Positions 1 through 5,840 of a stretch of DNA of 10,266 nt are shown in pieces. Each line of letters begins with the position of its first letter. The first letter of the stretch is position 1. Under the pieces are notes generated by a model. That model was given only the letters and a program-made list of their open reading frames with translations. It searched no databases and was not told where the DNA came from. Source of the stretch: an uncultured Oscillibacter sp. (GTDB taxonomy: Bacteria; Bacillota_A; Clostridia; Oscillospirales; Oscillospiraceae); assembly GCA_948902155.1 (NCBI GenBank), contig CAQVQZ010000064.1, forward strand, positions 1 through 10,266, read 5' to 3'. The position numbers were made by a program, and so were the translations under genes.

Positions 1-4
1 CCTT

Positions 5-10
5 TGTCAA
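5..10 (-). promoter_or_regulatory. Possible -35 element of a promoter leaving the left edge
   Basis: On the minus strand there is an exact TTGACA preceded by an A-rich stretch (GAAAAAAGTTC). The -10 would lie beyond the window, so this is only half a promoter. It sits 105 bp downstream of another TTGACA on the same strand (110-115). Tandem promoters with A-tracts are typical of rRNA or other highly expressed operons in Firmicutes; that link is inference. Confidence 0.3.
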
Positions 11-86
11 GAACTTTTTTCGAATCTTTTTCAAATCCGTTTGCCGTTCTCTTTCGAATCCCGCCGCCGTGTCAGACAGCTTTGTT

Positions 87-115
87 AGATTACCACGACT
101 ATCCGGGTTTGTCAA
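87..115 (-). promoter_or_regulatory. Candidate strong promoter with UP-like A-tract, reading left
   Basis: On the minus strand there is TTGACA (plus 110-115), a 17-bp spacer, then TGGTAATCT. This is an extended -10 whose T1, A2 and T6 match the TATAAT consensus (plus 87-92). Just upstream of the -35 lie long A-rich runs (plus strand about 117-148 is almost all T and C), resembling an UP element. No gene follows inside the window, so the target would be to the left. The -10 matches only 3 of 6 bases, hence moderate confidence. Apart from this and the terminator, nothing gene-like was found in 1-268. Confidence 0.45.
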
Positions 116-216
116 CTCCTTTTTCCCTTTTTTTATCTCTTTTTACAAAATCACTGCAAAACCACCAAAGCACACCAGTGCCGTTAGTTATTTCCACCAA
201 ACCCAGCTTAAACCAA

Positions 217-245
217 CAGGCCGCTCTCCCCATAAGAGCGGCCTG
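217..245 (-). terminator. Intrinsic terminator of the dusB-sigma-anti-sigma operon
   Basis: A perfect 11-bp inverted repeat (CAGGCCGCTCT, 217-227 / AGAGCGGCCTG, 235-245) with a 7-nt loop lies 24 bp after the anti-sigma stop codon. Read on the minus strand the stem is followed by TTGGTTTAAG, a modest T-rich tail. Position and strand fit termination of the leftward operon. Confidence 0.65.
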
Positions 246-268
246 CCGACTATAATATATAGTATCCT

Positions 269-1102
269 CTACGCAAAAGGTCCCTTGACGACGACCAGCA
301 CCGCGCCGCCGTCCTCCCCGGAAAATTCCTCTCCCCGGCCCAGGGACTCCAGCAGCGCCCGGAACTCTTCGGCGGTCAGCTCATAGCCCCGCTCTTCCCC
401 GCTGTCCCAGGCTGCGGCAAATCCGTCCAGCAGCTCCCCTGCCTCATCGGCAGTCAGATACAGCGCGGGTTCCATCTTATTCTTCTCTTCCGGGGTCCCG
501 GCGTCCAGCGCGCATTCCGGAGCCGCCGGGCTGGCATACGGAACGATGCCCTCATTACTCCCCACTTCCGCGCTGTCATTCGTGGCCGCGTCCTCCGCAG
601 CGGCAGAGGCGGTTTCCACACTCCTCGCCTTCTGAGAAAGGTCCAGCTCCCTTTTAACGGAAACCGCCGCGGGCGCGTCCTCCGTAACCGCATCATATTG
701 ACAATCCGTCCCGGCTTCGCCGCCGGCGGCGTCCTGGGCCGCGCTCTTTTTTATTCCTCCCAAGAGATCCGTACTGCTTTGCAGCAGAATCACCAGGGCG
801 CAGCAAGCCGCCAGCGCCCCCAGCGTCTCCGCCCAGCGCCGGACGGAGCGCCGTTTCTTCTGCCGCCAGCGTTCCATCTCCGCTTTTTGAATCCGCTCCA
901 TCACGCCCCCGGCAAATCCCTCCGGCACGGCGGTCGCTTCCACCTCCGGAAACCCGGCCCGGAGCGCCAGCGCATCGTCTACATAAGCCTGACAGCCGGG
1001 GCAATCCGCCAGATGCTCCCGCACCCGCGCCATATCCTCCGGCGGCAGCTCGCCGTCCACGAACAGGTCCAGCAGAGCCGCGTATTCCTCGCAATATTTC
1101 AT
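269..1102 (-). CDS. Membrane-anchored zinc-finger anti-sigma factor
   Basis: A 277-residue protein that probably binds and inhibits the ECF sigma factor encoded just upstream. The N-terminus is a zinc-finger anti-sigma (zf-HC2/ZAS) domain at about residues 1-48, with the H30-x3-C34-x2-C37 motif and an additional C4 as possible ligand. A basic stretch (79-89) precedes one predicted membrane helix at about 91-109, giving an N-in topology. The remaining ~165 residues would lie outside the membrane. They are rich in Ala, Glu and Asp, low in complexity up to about residue 200, and end in a more regular helical/strand segment (about 208-277). The ATG overlaps the sigma stop codon as ATGA, with AAGGGAGG upstream, so translation is probably coupled. 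The family assignment rests on the zinc motif, the membrane helix and the gene order. The signal sensed by the external part cannot be read from the sequence. Confidence 0.85.
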   Translation of the reverse strand: MKYCEEYAALLDLFVDGELPPEDMARVREHLADCPGCQAYVDDALALRAGFPEVEATAVPEGFAGGVMERIQKAEMERWRQKKRRSVRRWAETLGALAACCALVILLQSSTDLLGGIKKSAAQDAAGGEAGTDCQYDAVTEDAPAAVSVKRELDLSQKARSVETASAAAEDAATNDSAEVGSNEGIVPYASPAAPECALDAGTPEEKNKMEPALYLTADEAGELLDGFAAAWDSGEERGYELTAEEFRALLESLGRGEEFSGEDGGAVLVVVKGPFA

Positions 1103-1707
1103 AAACGGCCCTCCCTTCCTGTCTCTTTAGACGGAGGCGGCGGCGAAAAGTTCCCATGTCCCAGCAAAAATTTTCGCAGCCGCTTCCGTCCCCGGCTGAT
1201 GCGGGACTTCACCGTCCCCACGTCCAGCCCCAGGGACTGGGCGATCTCCTCATACCGGAGCTGGTGCATCTCCCGCAGCACCAGCACCGCCCGGTACTCC
1301 GGCGGCAGGGCCCGAAGGCCCGCCTCCACCTGTTCCCGCAGCTCCCGGCGCTCCGCCTCCTCCTGGGGCGAAGGCAGAGAGGCCGGGATATCTAAATTCA
1401 ACTCCTCGTCGTCCAGGGAGACAGCGGCCTGCCGCCGCCCTTCCCGGCGGAGCAGGTCCACGCAGGCGTTGGACGCCAGCCGGTAAAGCCAGGTGGAAAA
1501 ACTGCTCTCTCCCCGAAAGCTCTTCAAACCCTGCCACGCCGAGAAAAACGCCTCCTGGGCCGCCTCCGCCGCGTCCTCCGGATTCCGGCACATCCGCTGG
1601 GTCAGGGCCAGGACCCGTTTTTCATAGAGCTGGACCAGCTCCGCGAACGCGTCCTGGTCCCCCGCCTGGGCGGCGGCGATCCAACGCGCTTCCCGCGGGT
1701 CATTCAT
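1099..1707 (-). CDS. ECF-family RNA polymerase sigma factor (sigma-70 group 4)
   Basis: A 202-residue alternative sigma factor. Region 2 spans about residues 20-90, including the DAAEAAQEAFFSAWQ segment (core binding) and the FSTWLYRLASNACVDLLRR segment (-10 recognition). Region 4 spans about 128-182 with LPPEYRAVLVLRE and the helix-turn-helix LRYEEIAQSLGLDVGTVKSRI (-35 recognition). The linker is short and there is no region 1 or 3, as expected for ECF factors. The ATG at 1705-1707 has a strong GGAGGGAGG site upstream. The reading frame overlaps the dusB end by 8 bp and the anti-sigma start by 4 bp. The adjacent zinc-finger protein is the likely cognate anti-sigma. The tail after residue 183 is Pro/Ser rich and outside the sigma fold. 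The regulon is unknown, and no ECF-type autoregulatory promoter was recognised upstream. Confidence 0.93.
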   Translation of the reverse strand: MNDPREARWIAAAQAGDQDAFAELVQLYEKRVLALTQRMCRNPEDAAEAAQEAFFSAWQGLKSFRGESSFSTWLYRLASNACVDLLRREGRRQAAVSLDDEELNLDIPASLPSPQEEAERRELREQVEAGLRALPPEYRAVLVLREMHQLRYEEIAQSLGLDVGTVKSRISRGRKRLRKFLLGHGNFSPPPPSKETGREGRL

Positions 1708-2695
1708 GGCCGTTCCTCCCTCCGTCCCGGAGGTCCCGCTTGATGCCGCGGGTCACCTGATAGACGTCCTCCAGCGTATTCATCCGGACGATCTGCTCTT
1801 TATAATAATTGGCATAGGGCACGCCCTTGAGATACCAGCAGTAGTGCCGCCGGGCCTCCAGAACCGCCGTCCGCTCTCCTTTATATTCCGCCGCCAGCTC
1901 GAACTGCCGCACGGCCAGGCCGCAGCGCTCCGCCAGGGGCGGCAGGTCCGGGACCGGCTCCCCCGCCAGCACCGCCGCCGCCTGCTGAAACAGCCAGGGG
2001 TTCCCGAAGCAGCCCCGTCCGATCATGGCCATGTCCGCCTTGGTGTGCTGGAGGATGCGGGCCGCGTCCTCCGGCTTCCAGATGTCGCCGTTGGCCATAA
2101 CCGGGATGGACACTGCCTCCTTGACGGCCCGGATGCAGTTCCAGTCCGCCTGCCCGCCGTAGACCTGGGCCCGGGTCCGGCCGTGGACCGCCACGGCGGA
2201 GGCCCCGGCTTGCTCCAGCACCTGGGCGAACTCCACGCAGTTGCAGCTCCCCAAGTCCCACCCCCGGCGGAACTTGGCGGTGACGGGCACGCCGGGCAGG
2301 GCCTTGACCACCGCCTCCACGATGCGCCCGGCCTTCTCCGGGTCCTTCATCAAGGCCGCGCCGTCGCCGTTGTTGACGATCTTCCCCATGGGACAGCCCA
2401 TGTTGATGTCCAGGATATCCGCCCCCGTGTGCTCGATGGCGATCTGGGCGGCCTCGGCCATGCAGACCGGGTCGCTCCCGAAAATCTGCACGGCGGCGGG
2501 GTGCTCTCCGGGAAACTGCCGCAGCAGCGAAAAGGTCTTTTTATCGTGGTAGCACAGCGCCTTGGAGGAGATCAGCTCCGTGCAGGTGTACCCCGCGCCC
2601 AATTCGGCGCAGAGCCGGCGGAAGGCGGCGTCCGTGACGCCGGCCATGGGAGCCAGGGCCAGCTTTGAGTGAATTTCGACGTTTCCGATCCTCAT
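1700..2695 (-). CDS. dusB: tRNA-dihydrouridine synthase, DusB type
   Basis: A 331-residue flavoenzyme that reduces uridine to dihydrouridine in the D-loop of tRNA using FMN and NAD(P)H. It has an N-terminal TIM barrel with the FMN-loop motif LAPMAGVTDAAFR (about 13-26), Q70 in VQIFG, and the NMGCPMGKI motif (98-106) with catalytic Cys101. K141 lies in TAKFRRG, and HGRTR (171-175), ANGDI and the phosphate-binding IGRG follow. A helical C-terminal tRNA-binding domain contains the RRHYCWYLKG segment. The length is normal for the family. The start was placed at ATG 2693-2695 because the conserved N-terminus MRIGNVEIHSKL begins there and GGAAGGGGG lies 7 bases upstream. The open frame continues to 3007, but that part covers promoters and the riboswitch on the other strand. 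It is the first gene of the operon with the sigma/anti-sigma pair. Confidence 0.95.
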   Translation of the reverse strand: MRIGNVEIHSKLALAPMAGVTDAAFRRLCAELGAGYTCTELISSKALCYHDKKTFSLLRQFPGEHPAAVQIFGSDPVCMAEAAQIAIEHTGADILDINMGCPMGKIVNNGDGAALMKDPEKAGRIVEAVVKALPGVPVTAKFRRGWDLGSCNCVEFAQVLEQAGASAVAVHGRTRAQVYGGQADWNCIRAVKEAVSIPVMANGDIWKPEDAARILQHTKADMAMIGRGCFGNPWLFQQAAAVLAGEPVPDLPPLAERCGLAVRQFELAAEYKGERTAVLEARRHYCWYLKGVPYANYYKEQIVRMNTLEDVYQVTRGIKRDLRDGGRNGHE

Positions 2696-2729
2696 AGGAA
2701 TCCCCCTTCCGGGCTTTTTCAATGACAGC

Positions 2730-2758
2730 ATCATAGCACGAATTTCCCGGAAAGTCCA
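2730..2758 (-). promoter_or_regulatory. Promoter of the dusB-sigma-anti-sigma operon
   Basis: On the minus strand there is TGGACT (plus 2753-2758, 4 of 6 to TTGACA), a 17-bp spacer, and the extended -10 TGCTATGAT (plus 2730-2735 for TATGAT). It lies about 35 bp upstream of the dusB ATG. This is a vegetative sigma-A type promoter, which suggests basal expression of the ECF sigma factor together with dusB. Confidence 0.6.
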
Positions 2759-2801
2759 CCTTTCCCTTGGGGGGAGGAAATATCTGTCCCGGAAAAAAGT
2801 C

Positions 2802-2830
2802 TTGCAATACTGCCGGAGCAGTGATATAAT
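2802..2830 (+). promoter_or_regulatory. Sigma-A promoter of thiT
   Basis: TTGCAA (2802-2807, 4 of 6), an exact 17-bp spacer, then a perfect TATAAT (2825-2830). It is placed so that transcription would start about 2836-2838, some 15 bases before the riboswitch P1 helix. It is divergent from the dusB promoter, with 43 bp between the two -35 elements. Confidence 0.82.
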
Positions 2831-2852
2831 TCTACTATCAACTGAATAGATT

Positions 2853-2944
2853 GTGAGCTGGGGAGCTTGCGCAAGCGGGCTGAGAGGAAGCATAGGCTTC
2901 GACCCATGAACCTGATTTGGATAATGCCAACGAAGGGAGCTGAC
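2853..2944 (+). promoter_or_regulatory. TPP (THI-box) riboswitch
   Basis: The conserved thi-box core is present in order: GGGGAGC (2860-2866), GCTGAGAGG (2879-2887), GACCC (2901-2905), GAACCTGAT (2908-2916), GGATAATGCCAACGAAGGGA (2919-2938). P1 can form between GTGAGCT (2853-2859) and AGCTGAC (2938-2944) with one mismatch. The P3-side hairpin is short (GCTT/AAGC around 2865-2876). It binds thiamine pyrophosphate. An intrinsic terminator starts 19 bases after P1, so ligand binding most likely causes premature termination and shuts off thiT. Confidence 0.96.
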
Positions 2945-2963
2945 GCGGTGTTTCTCGTGGAGC

Positions 2964-2997
2964 AAACGTCCTTCCGGCTGGCCGGGAGGGCGTTTTT
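2964..2997 (+). terminator. Riboswitch-controlled intrinsic terminator
   Basis: Left arm AAACGTCCTTCCGG (2964-2977) pairs with CCGGGAGGGCGTTT (2982-2995) with two G-T wobbles, followed by a TTTTT run (2993-2997). It lies between the TPP aptamer and the thiT ribosome binding site, the usual arrangement for transcription-termination riboswitches in Firmicutes. Confidence 0.87.
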
Positions 2998-3055
2998 CAT
3001 CGTTCATCGCCAGAGCGAACCGGACTCATGATCGAATCAAAAGGAGGAGTATGCA

Positions 3056-3742
3056 ATGAGTCTGTTCTTGGAGCGAGTGACCGGCCTGTTCATCAATGGG
3101 GAGGGCGGCCTGACCATCGCCGGGTATGCCCTGAGCATCGGGGTTCTGGCGGTGTGTCTGCTGGCGGGGCTGGCCCTGGCGGAGCGGGGCGACCGGAAGC
3201 GGGGGGCAGAGGTCCGGCAGCTGGCCTACTGCGCCATGGCGGTGGCCCTGGCCTATGTGACCAGCTTTATCCGGGTGGTCAAGCTGCCCTACGGCGGCTC
3301 GGTGACGCTGCTGAGCATGCTGTTTATCGTGCTGGTGGGCCATTGGTACGGCGTGAAGACCGGGATGCTGGTGGGCTTTGCCTACGGCGTTTTGCAGTTC
3401 TTGCAGGAACCTTATTTTCTCTCGCTGTTCCAAGTCTGCTGCGACTATGTGCTGGCCTTTGCGGCCCTGGGGCTGTCGGGGCTGTTCCGGAAGGGAAAGA
3501 ACGGGCTGCTGCTGGGGTATCTTGTAGCAGTGCTGGCCCGGGGGGCCTTCCACTCCCTGGGGGGCTATCTCTACTGGATGGACTACATGCCGGAGAATTT
3601 CCCCCAGGCGCTGCGGAACCTGTATCCCATCATCTATAACTACAGCTACCTGCTGGCGGAAGCCGCCGTCACGGTGGTGCTGATCAAGCTGCCGGTGGTG
3701 GAGAAGGCGCTGGAGCGCATCCGGGAGGAAGCGGTCAAGTAG
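3056..3742 (+). CDS. thiT: Thiamine-specific ECF transporter S component ThiT
   Basis: A 228-residue integral membrane protein that binds thiamine with high affinity and joins a shared energizing ECF module (EcfT plus two ATPases, not in this window). The core carries LPYGGSVTLLSMLFIVLVG (78-96), EPYF (118-121), QVCCDYVLAFAALGLSGLF (126-144), and the thiamine-site cluster R162-x3-H166-x7-W174, then Y190 and N195. This spacing matches the K121/H125/W133 and Y146/N151 positions known from lactococcal ThiT, with Lys replaced by Arg. About 50 extra N-terminal residues include one predicted membrane helix (about 20-43), longer than the usual ~190-residue protein. The start ATG 3056 follows AAGGAGGAG (3041-3049). 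The TPP riboswitch upstream supports the thiamine role. It is transcribed alone. Confidence 0.93.
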   Translation: MSLFLERVTGLFINGEGGLTIAGYALSIGVLAVCLLAGLALAERGDRKRGAEVRQLAYCAMAVALAYVTSFIRVVKLPYGGSVTLLSMLFIVLVGHWYGVKTGMLVGFAYGVLQFLQEPYFLSLFQVCCDYVLAFAALGLSGLFRKGKNGLLLGYLVAVLARGAFHSLGGYLYWMDYMPENFPQALRNLYPIIYNYSYLLAEAAVTVVLIKLPVVEKALERIREEAVK

Positions 3743-3771
3743 GCGCTGATTGGATTGAGAATACGATGAAT

Positions 3772-3800
3772 CAAGCCCGCCGGCATAACCGGCGGGCTTG
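3772..3800. terminator. Perfect 12-bp hairpin after thiT, possible terminator
   Basis: CAAGCCCGCCGG (3772-3783), loop CATAA, CCGGCGGGCTTG (3789-3800), beginning 30 bp after the thiT stop codon. The stem is very stable, but neither side has a clear T tract (GTGGCTTTGGG on the plus strand). It may therefore be a Rho-independent terminator of weak form or a transcript-stabilising hairpin. Confidence 0.55.
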
Positions 3801-3927
3801 GTGGCTTTGGGAACCTTGGGAGTGGATTTTACCCGGAAAGTGTTGAGGCCGTTGGAGTGCGCCAAACCAGGGTCTCTCGGAAACTCTGAAATCGTTGAGG
3901 GTATACCAAGCCAAAACCTTCCTTTTC

Positions 3928-4159
3928 AAATGCGAATCAAGAGTAGGACAGGCTGTTTGCCTGCTTCGCGGCAAAGGCGCTGGGCCGAGACTTACACAAT
4001 ATCTTACGAGAGTTTTTTAAGTCGCGGCAGGGGAATTTCGCGCCTGCGGGCGCGCCCAATGGGCTCCGCCCCTTGGAACCCCGCAGCCTTTGAAAAGGCT
4101 GGCGAAACTTTTTCCTGCGCTCCGCGCTCTCCTGTTCAGACCTTGATTCGCATTGTCAA
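3928..4159. repeat. Nested palindromic, hairpin-rich intergenic element (MITE-like candidate)
   Basis: The region between thiT and the peptidase holds no gene. It contains an outer inverted repeat, AATGCGAATCAAG (3929-3941) and CTTGATTCGCATT (4142-4154), 13 bp perfect, with further matches inside (ACAGG at 3948-3952, CCTGT at 4131-4135). A second inverted repeat lies inside it, TTTCGC (4036-4041) / GCGAAA (4102-4107), with partly matching flanks. Within that are three successive hairpins: 4039-4054 (6-bp stem), 4056-4076 (9-bp stem, one mismatch) and 4084-4101 (7-bp stem). Such layered symmetry suggests a dispersed structured repeat or a non-autonomous mobile element. No transposase, and no second copy, was seen in the window. 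Confidence 0.5.
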
Positions 4160-4228
4160 GAGGCGCTTTTCTGTGCCCAACGCCCCGGAATCTCACCCAA
4201 TCCGCTTTTACGCGATATTCCCCTTCCG

Positions 4229-5434
4229 TTACTTCGGATTATTCGCCAGTGCGGCGGTGACCGCCAGATAGCCTACAATACCCTCCTCCATCATCTCGAT
4301 GGAGATGCTGTCCTCCACGGTATGGCACAGCCGCTCCTCCGCCGGAGAATAACCCAGGCACTTCACGCCCTTGGCGGTGAGGTGCCCCGTGTCGGTAGCC
4401 AGGTCCCACGCCTTGAGCTGGATGGGATGCCCCACCGCCGCCTCGATGGCCGCCTTGGCCTGGACCACATGGGGGTCGTCCGCCCGGGCGCTGAATGGAT
4501 ACTCGCCCTGATACCCCCGGTCCTCCACGCCGGTGTAGGTGGTCAGGGGGAAATACAGGATGTCCACCTTGGCTGTCACGCCAGGGACCTCCCCACAGCG
4601 GTCCAGCGCCGCCTGGAGCTTGGCCCGGACGTTCTCCTCCGTGTCGTCCCCGGTCTGGCGGTAGTCCAGATACAGCACCACTTCGTTGGGAATCACGTTG
4701 GTCCCCTTCTCCGAGGACTCAATCTTCGTCGCGCACATGGAGGACTTGCCGAACAGCTCGTCGCTGCCCATCTCCACCTTGTCCAGCTCCGGCAGGAGAA
4801 GCTTCAGATAGTCGAAGGGATTGCTCCCCAGGTCCGGCCTGGAGGCGTGGCAGGACTTCCCGCTGATGGTGATATAGGCGCAGCAGCGGCCCCGGCTGCC
4901 GATGGAGATGTTGTTTTCCGTGGCCTCGCCGATGATGGCGTAATCCGTCAGCATCCGGTTCTCCCGCGTCTGGGCCATGGTGCCGAAGCCCGCAATCTCC
5001 TCCGCGATGACGCAGGAGGTCACCACGTCCCCCTTGGGCAGCAGCCCCGCCTCCCGCAGCAGGATGGGCGTGTATAACTGAATCGCCATGGTCCCCTTGG
5101 TGTCCGAGGCCCCCCGGCCCCAGACCCGGCCGTCCTCGATGACGCCGCCGTAAGGCGGGTGCTTCCAGCGGGACTCGTCCCCGGCGTCCACCACATCCAT
5201 ATGGCAGTTCAGCGTGACGGAGCAGCCGCCGCCGGAGCCCTTCACCGTGCCGAAAATGCTGCCGTAGCGGTCCACGACCACCTCGTCGTAACCCAAGTCC
5301 TCCATTTTCTTTCGGATGTACCCGGCCACCTCCCCCTCGTGGAGGGACTGGGAGTTGATCTGAATCAGCTCGGAGGCGGTCCGGACGATCTCGTCCTTGT
5401 ACTTCGCCGCGATGGCCTTCATCTGTTCATTCAT
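4229..5434 (-). CDS. M20 family metallopeptidase/deacylase (YgeY-like)
   Basis: A 401-residue zinc-dependent cytosolic hydrolase of the ArgE/DapE/ACY1/CPG2 group. These enzymes cleave an N-acyl or peptide bond of small substrates. Visible residues: H78 and catalytic D80 in NCHMDVVD, bridging D111 in GRGASDTKG, general base E145 with metal ligand E146 in CVIAEE, E170 in IIGEAT, H196 in SCHAS at the lid-domain contact, and the last metal ligand H371 in ERLCHTVEDS. The GRGASDTKG region and overall length resemble the YgeY selenium-metabolism-linked hydrolases, but no selenium genes are nearby, so the substrate is open. An upstream TTG at 5446 also opens the frame. ATG 5432-5434 was chosen because TTGGAG lies six bases before it and overlaps that TTG. 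It is a single-gene unit with its own promoter. Confidence 0.88.
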   Translation of the reverse strand: MNEQMKAIAAKYKDEIVRTASELIQINSQSLHEGEVAGYIRKKMEDLGYDEVVVDRYGSIFGTVKGSGGGCSVTLNCHMDVVDAGDESRWKHPPYGGVIEDGRVWGRGASDTKGTMAIQLYTPILLREAGLLPKGDVVTSCVIAEEIAGFGTMAQTRENRMLTDYAIIGEATENNISIGSRGRCCAYITISGKSCHASRPDLGSNPFDYLKLLLPELDKVEMGSDELFGKSSMCATKIESSEKGTNVIPNEVVLYLDYRQTGDDTEENVRAKLQAALDRCGEVPGVTAKVDILYFPLTTYTGVEDRGYQGEYPFSARADDPHVVQAKAAIEAAVGHPIQLKAWDLATDTGHLTAKGVKCLGYSPAEERLCHTVEDSISIEMMEEGIVGYLAVTAALANNPK

Positions 5435-5478
5435 AGCGTTCTCCAATCCTGTCGTTTTTTCGGTTTCCGGTCACGGAC

Positions 5479-5507
5479 ATCATACCACAGCTTCCAAAAA
5501 TAAGCAA
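5479..5507 (-). promoter_or_regulatory. Promoter of the M20 peptidase gene
   Basis: On the minus strand there is TTGCTT (plus 5502-5507, 3 of 6), a 17-bp spacer, and the extended -10 TGGTATGAT (plus 5479-5484 for TATGAT), about 45 bp upstream of the ATG. An imperfect inverted repeat flanks it (CGGTTTCCGG at 5461-5470 and CCGAAACCG at 5508-5516), which could be an operator. Confidence 0.55.
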
Positions 5508-5561
5508 CCGAAACCGTCCGGCGTCAAAAGCCCGCCTTCCGAAAAAAATTTGGAAAACCCC

Positions 5562-5590
5562 TTGACAAGAACTTTTGTTCGATATACAAT
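5562..5590 (+). promoter_or_regulatory. Consensus promoter of the radical SAM / DUF4130 operon
   Basis: A perfect TTGACA (5562-5567), an exact 17-bp spacer and TACAAT (5585-5590, 5 of 6). A LexA box fills most of the spacer, so repressor and RNA polymerase would exclude each other. The near-consensus promoter implies strong expression once derepressed. Confidence 0.82.
5568..5581. promoter_or_regulatory. LexA (SOS) box 1
   Basis: AGAACTTTTGTTCG matches the Gram-positive LexA consensus CGAAC-N4-GTTCG at 9 of the 10 defined positions, including the full GAAC-N4-GTTC core. It sits exactly between the -35 and -10 elements, the position expected for repression. Confidence 0.8.
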
Positions 5591-5596
5591 CATAGT

Positions 5597-5610
5597 CGAA
5601 CAAAATTTCG
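5597..5610. promoter_or_regulatory. LexA (SOS) box 2
   Basis: CGAACAAAATTTCG matches CGAAC-N4-GTTCG at 9 of 10 defined positions (T replaces the G of the second half-site). Its centre is 29 bp from that of box 1, about three helical turns, and it covers the likely transcription start. The pair suggests tight LexA control. Confidence 0.65.
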
Positions 5611-5651
5611 ATTACGTCCCGGCTCCCGCGCCGGGCGGCAAGGAGGCTTCT

Positions 5652-5840
5652 ATGACCGGCTGGACTCTCTTCTTCACCATTCTGGGCGTGGCGTATCTCA
5701 TCGCCCAGCTCTTCCGTCTGATCGACCTCATCGAGCATCCCTCCCGCCCGGTTCCCTGCCGGAAGACCCCCCCGGAGGCCCGGACCATGCTGCTGTGGGC
5801 CGCTCTGCGCAAAAAGCCATGGACGTCCTGGAAAAGCTGA
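5652..5840 (+). CDS. Small predicted membrane protein under SOS control (62 aa)
   Basis: No known family recognised. The protein has 62 residues: a hydrophobic segment at about residues 4-24 (WTLFFTILGVAYLIAQLFRLI) that could span the membrane once, then a Pro/Arg-rich, basic tail ending RKKPWTSWKS. It is the first gene after the LexA-controlled promoter and has a strong AAGGAGG site (5640-5646) five bases before its ATG. A small hairpin (CCCGGC/GCCGGG, 5618-5635) lies just upstream of that site. The end overlaps the start of the radical SAM gene by 22 bp. By position and form it resembles SOS-induced small membrane proteins known elsewhere, such as division inhibitors or TisB-like toxins, but this is inference. 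It could instead be a leader ORF coupling translation of the next gene. Confidence 0.6.
   Translation: MTGWTLFFTILGVAYLIAQLFRLIDLIEHPSRPVPCRKTPPEARTMLLWAALRKKPWTSWKS

Noticed and set aside
8..22. LexA-like sequence near the left edge (GAACTTTTTTCGAA)
   Set aside because: The half-sites do not fit GAAC-N4-GTTC with correct spacing; more simply explained as an A-tract next to a -35 element.
1706..2668. A 320-codon open frame on the plus strand opposite dusB
   Set aside because: Antisense shadow; dusB motifs are complete on the other strand.
2696..3007. N-terminal extension of dusB by 104 codons
   Set aside because: The extra part covers the TPP riboswitch and two promoters, and the conserved Dus N-terminus and a good ribosome binding site are at 2695.
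3026..3865. A 279-codon open frame on the minus strand opposite thiT
   Set aside because: Gln/His-rich antisense shadow that runs through the terminator hairpin; no ribosome binding site or family resemblance.
4154..4159. TTGACA on the minus strand downstream of the peptidase gene
   Set aside because: No -10-like sequence lies 16-18 bp further on, and no gene follows in that direction; it is part of the palindromic element.
5435..5446. TTG start of the M20 peptidase four codons upstream
   Set aside because: The TTG overlaps the GGAG sequence that serves as ribosome binding site for the ATG at 5434.
5795..5818. GTG start for the radical SAM protein
   Set aside because: It adds residues before the conserved family N-terminus and has its nearest GGAGG 16 bases away; not excluded, but less likely than ATG 5819.
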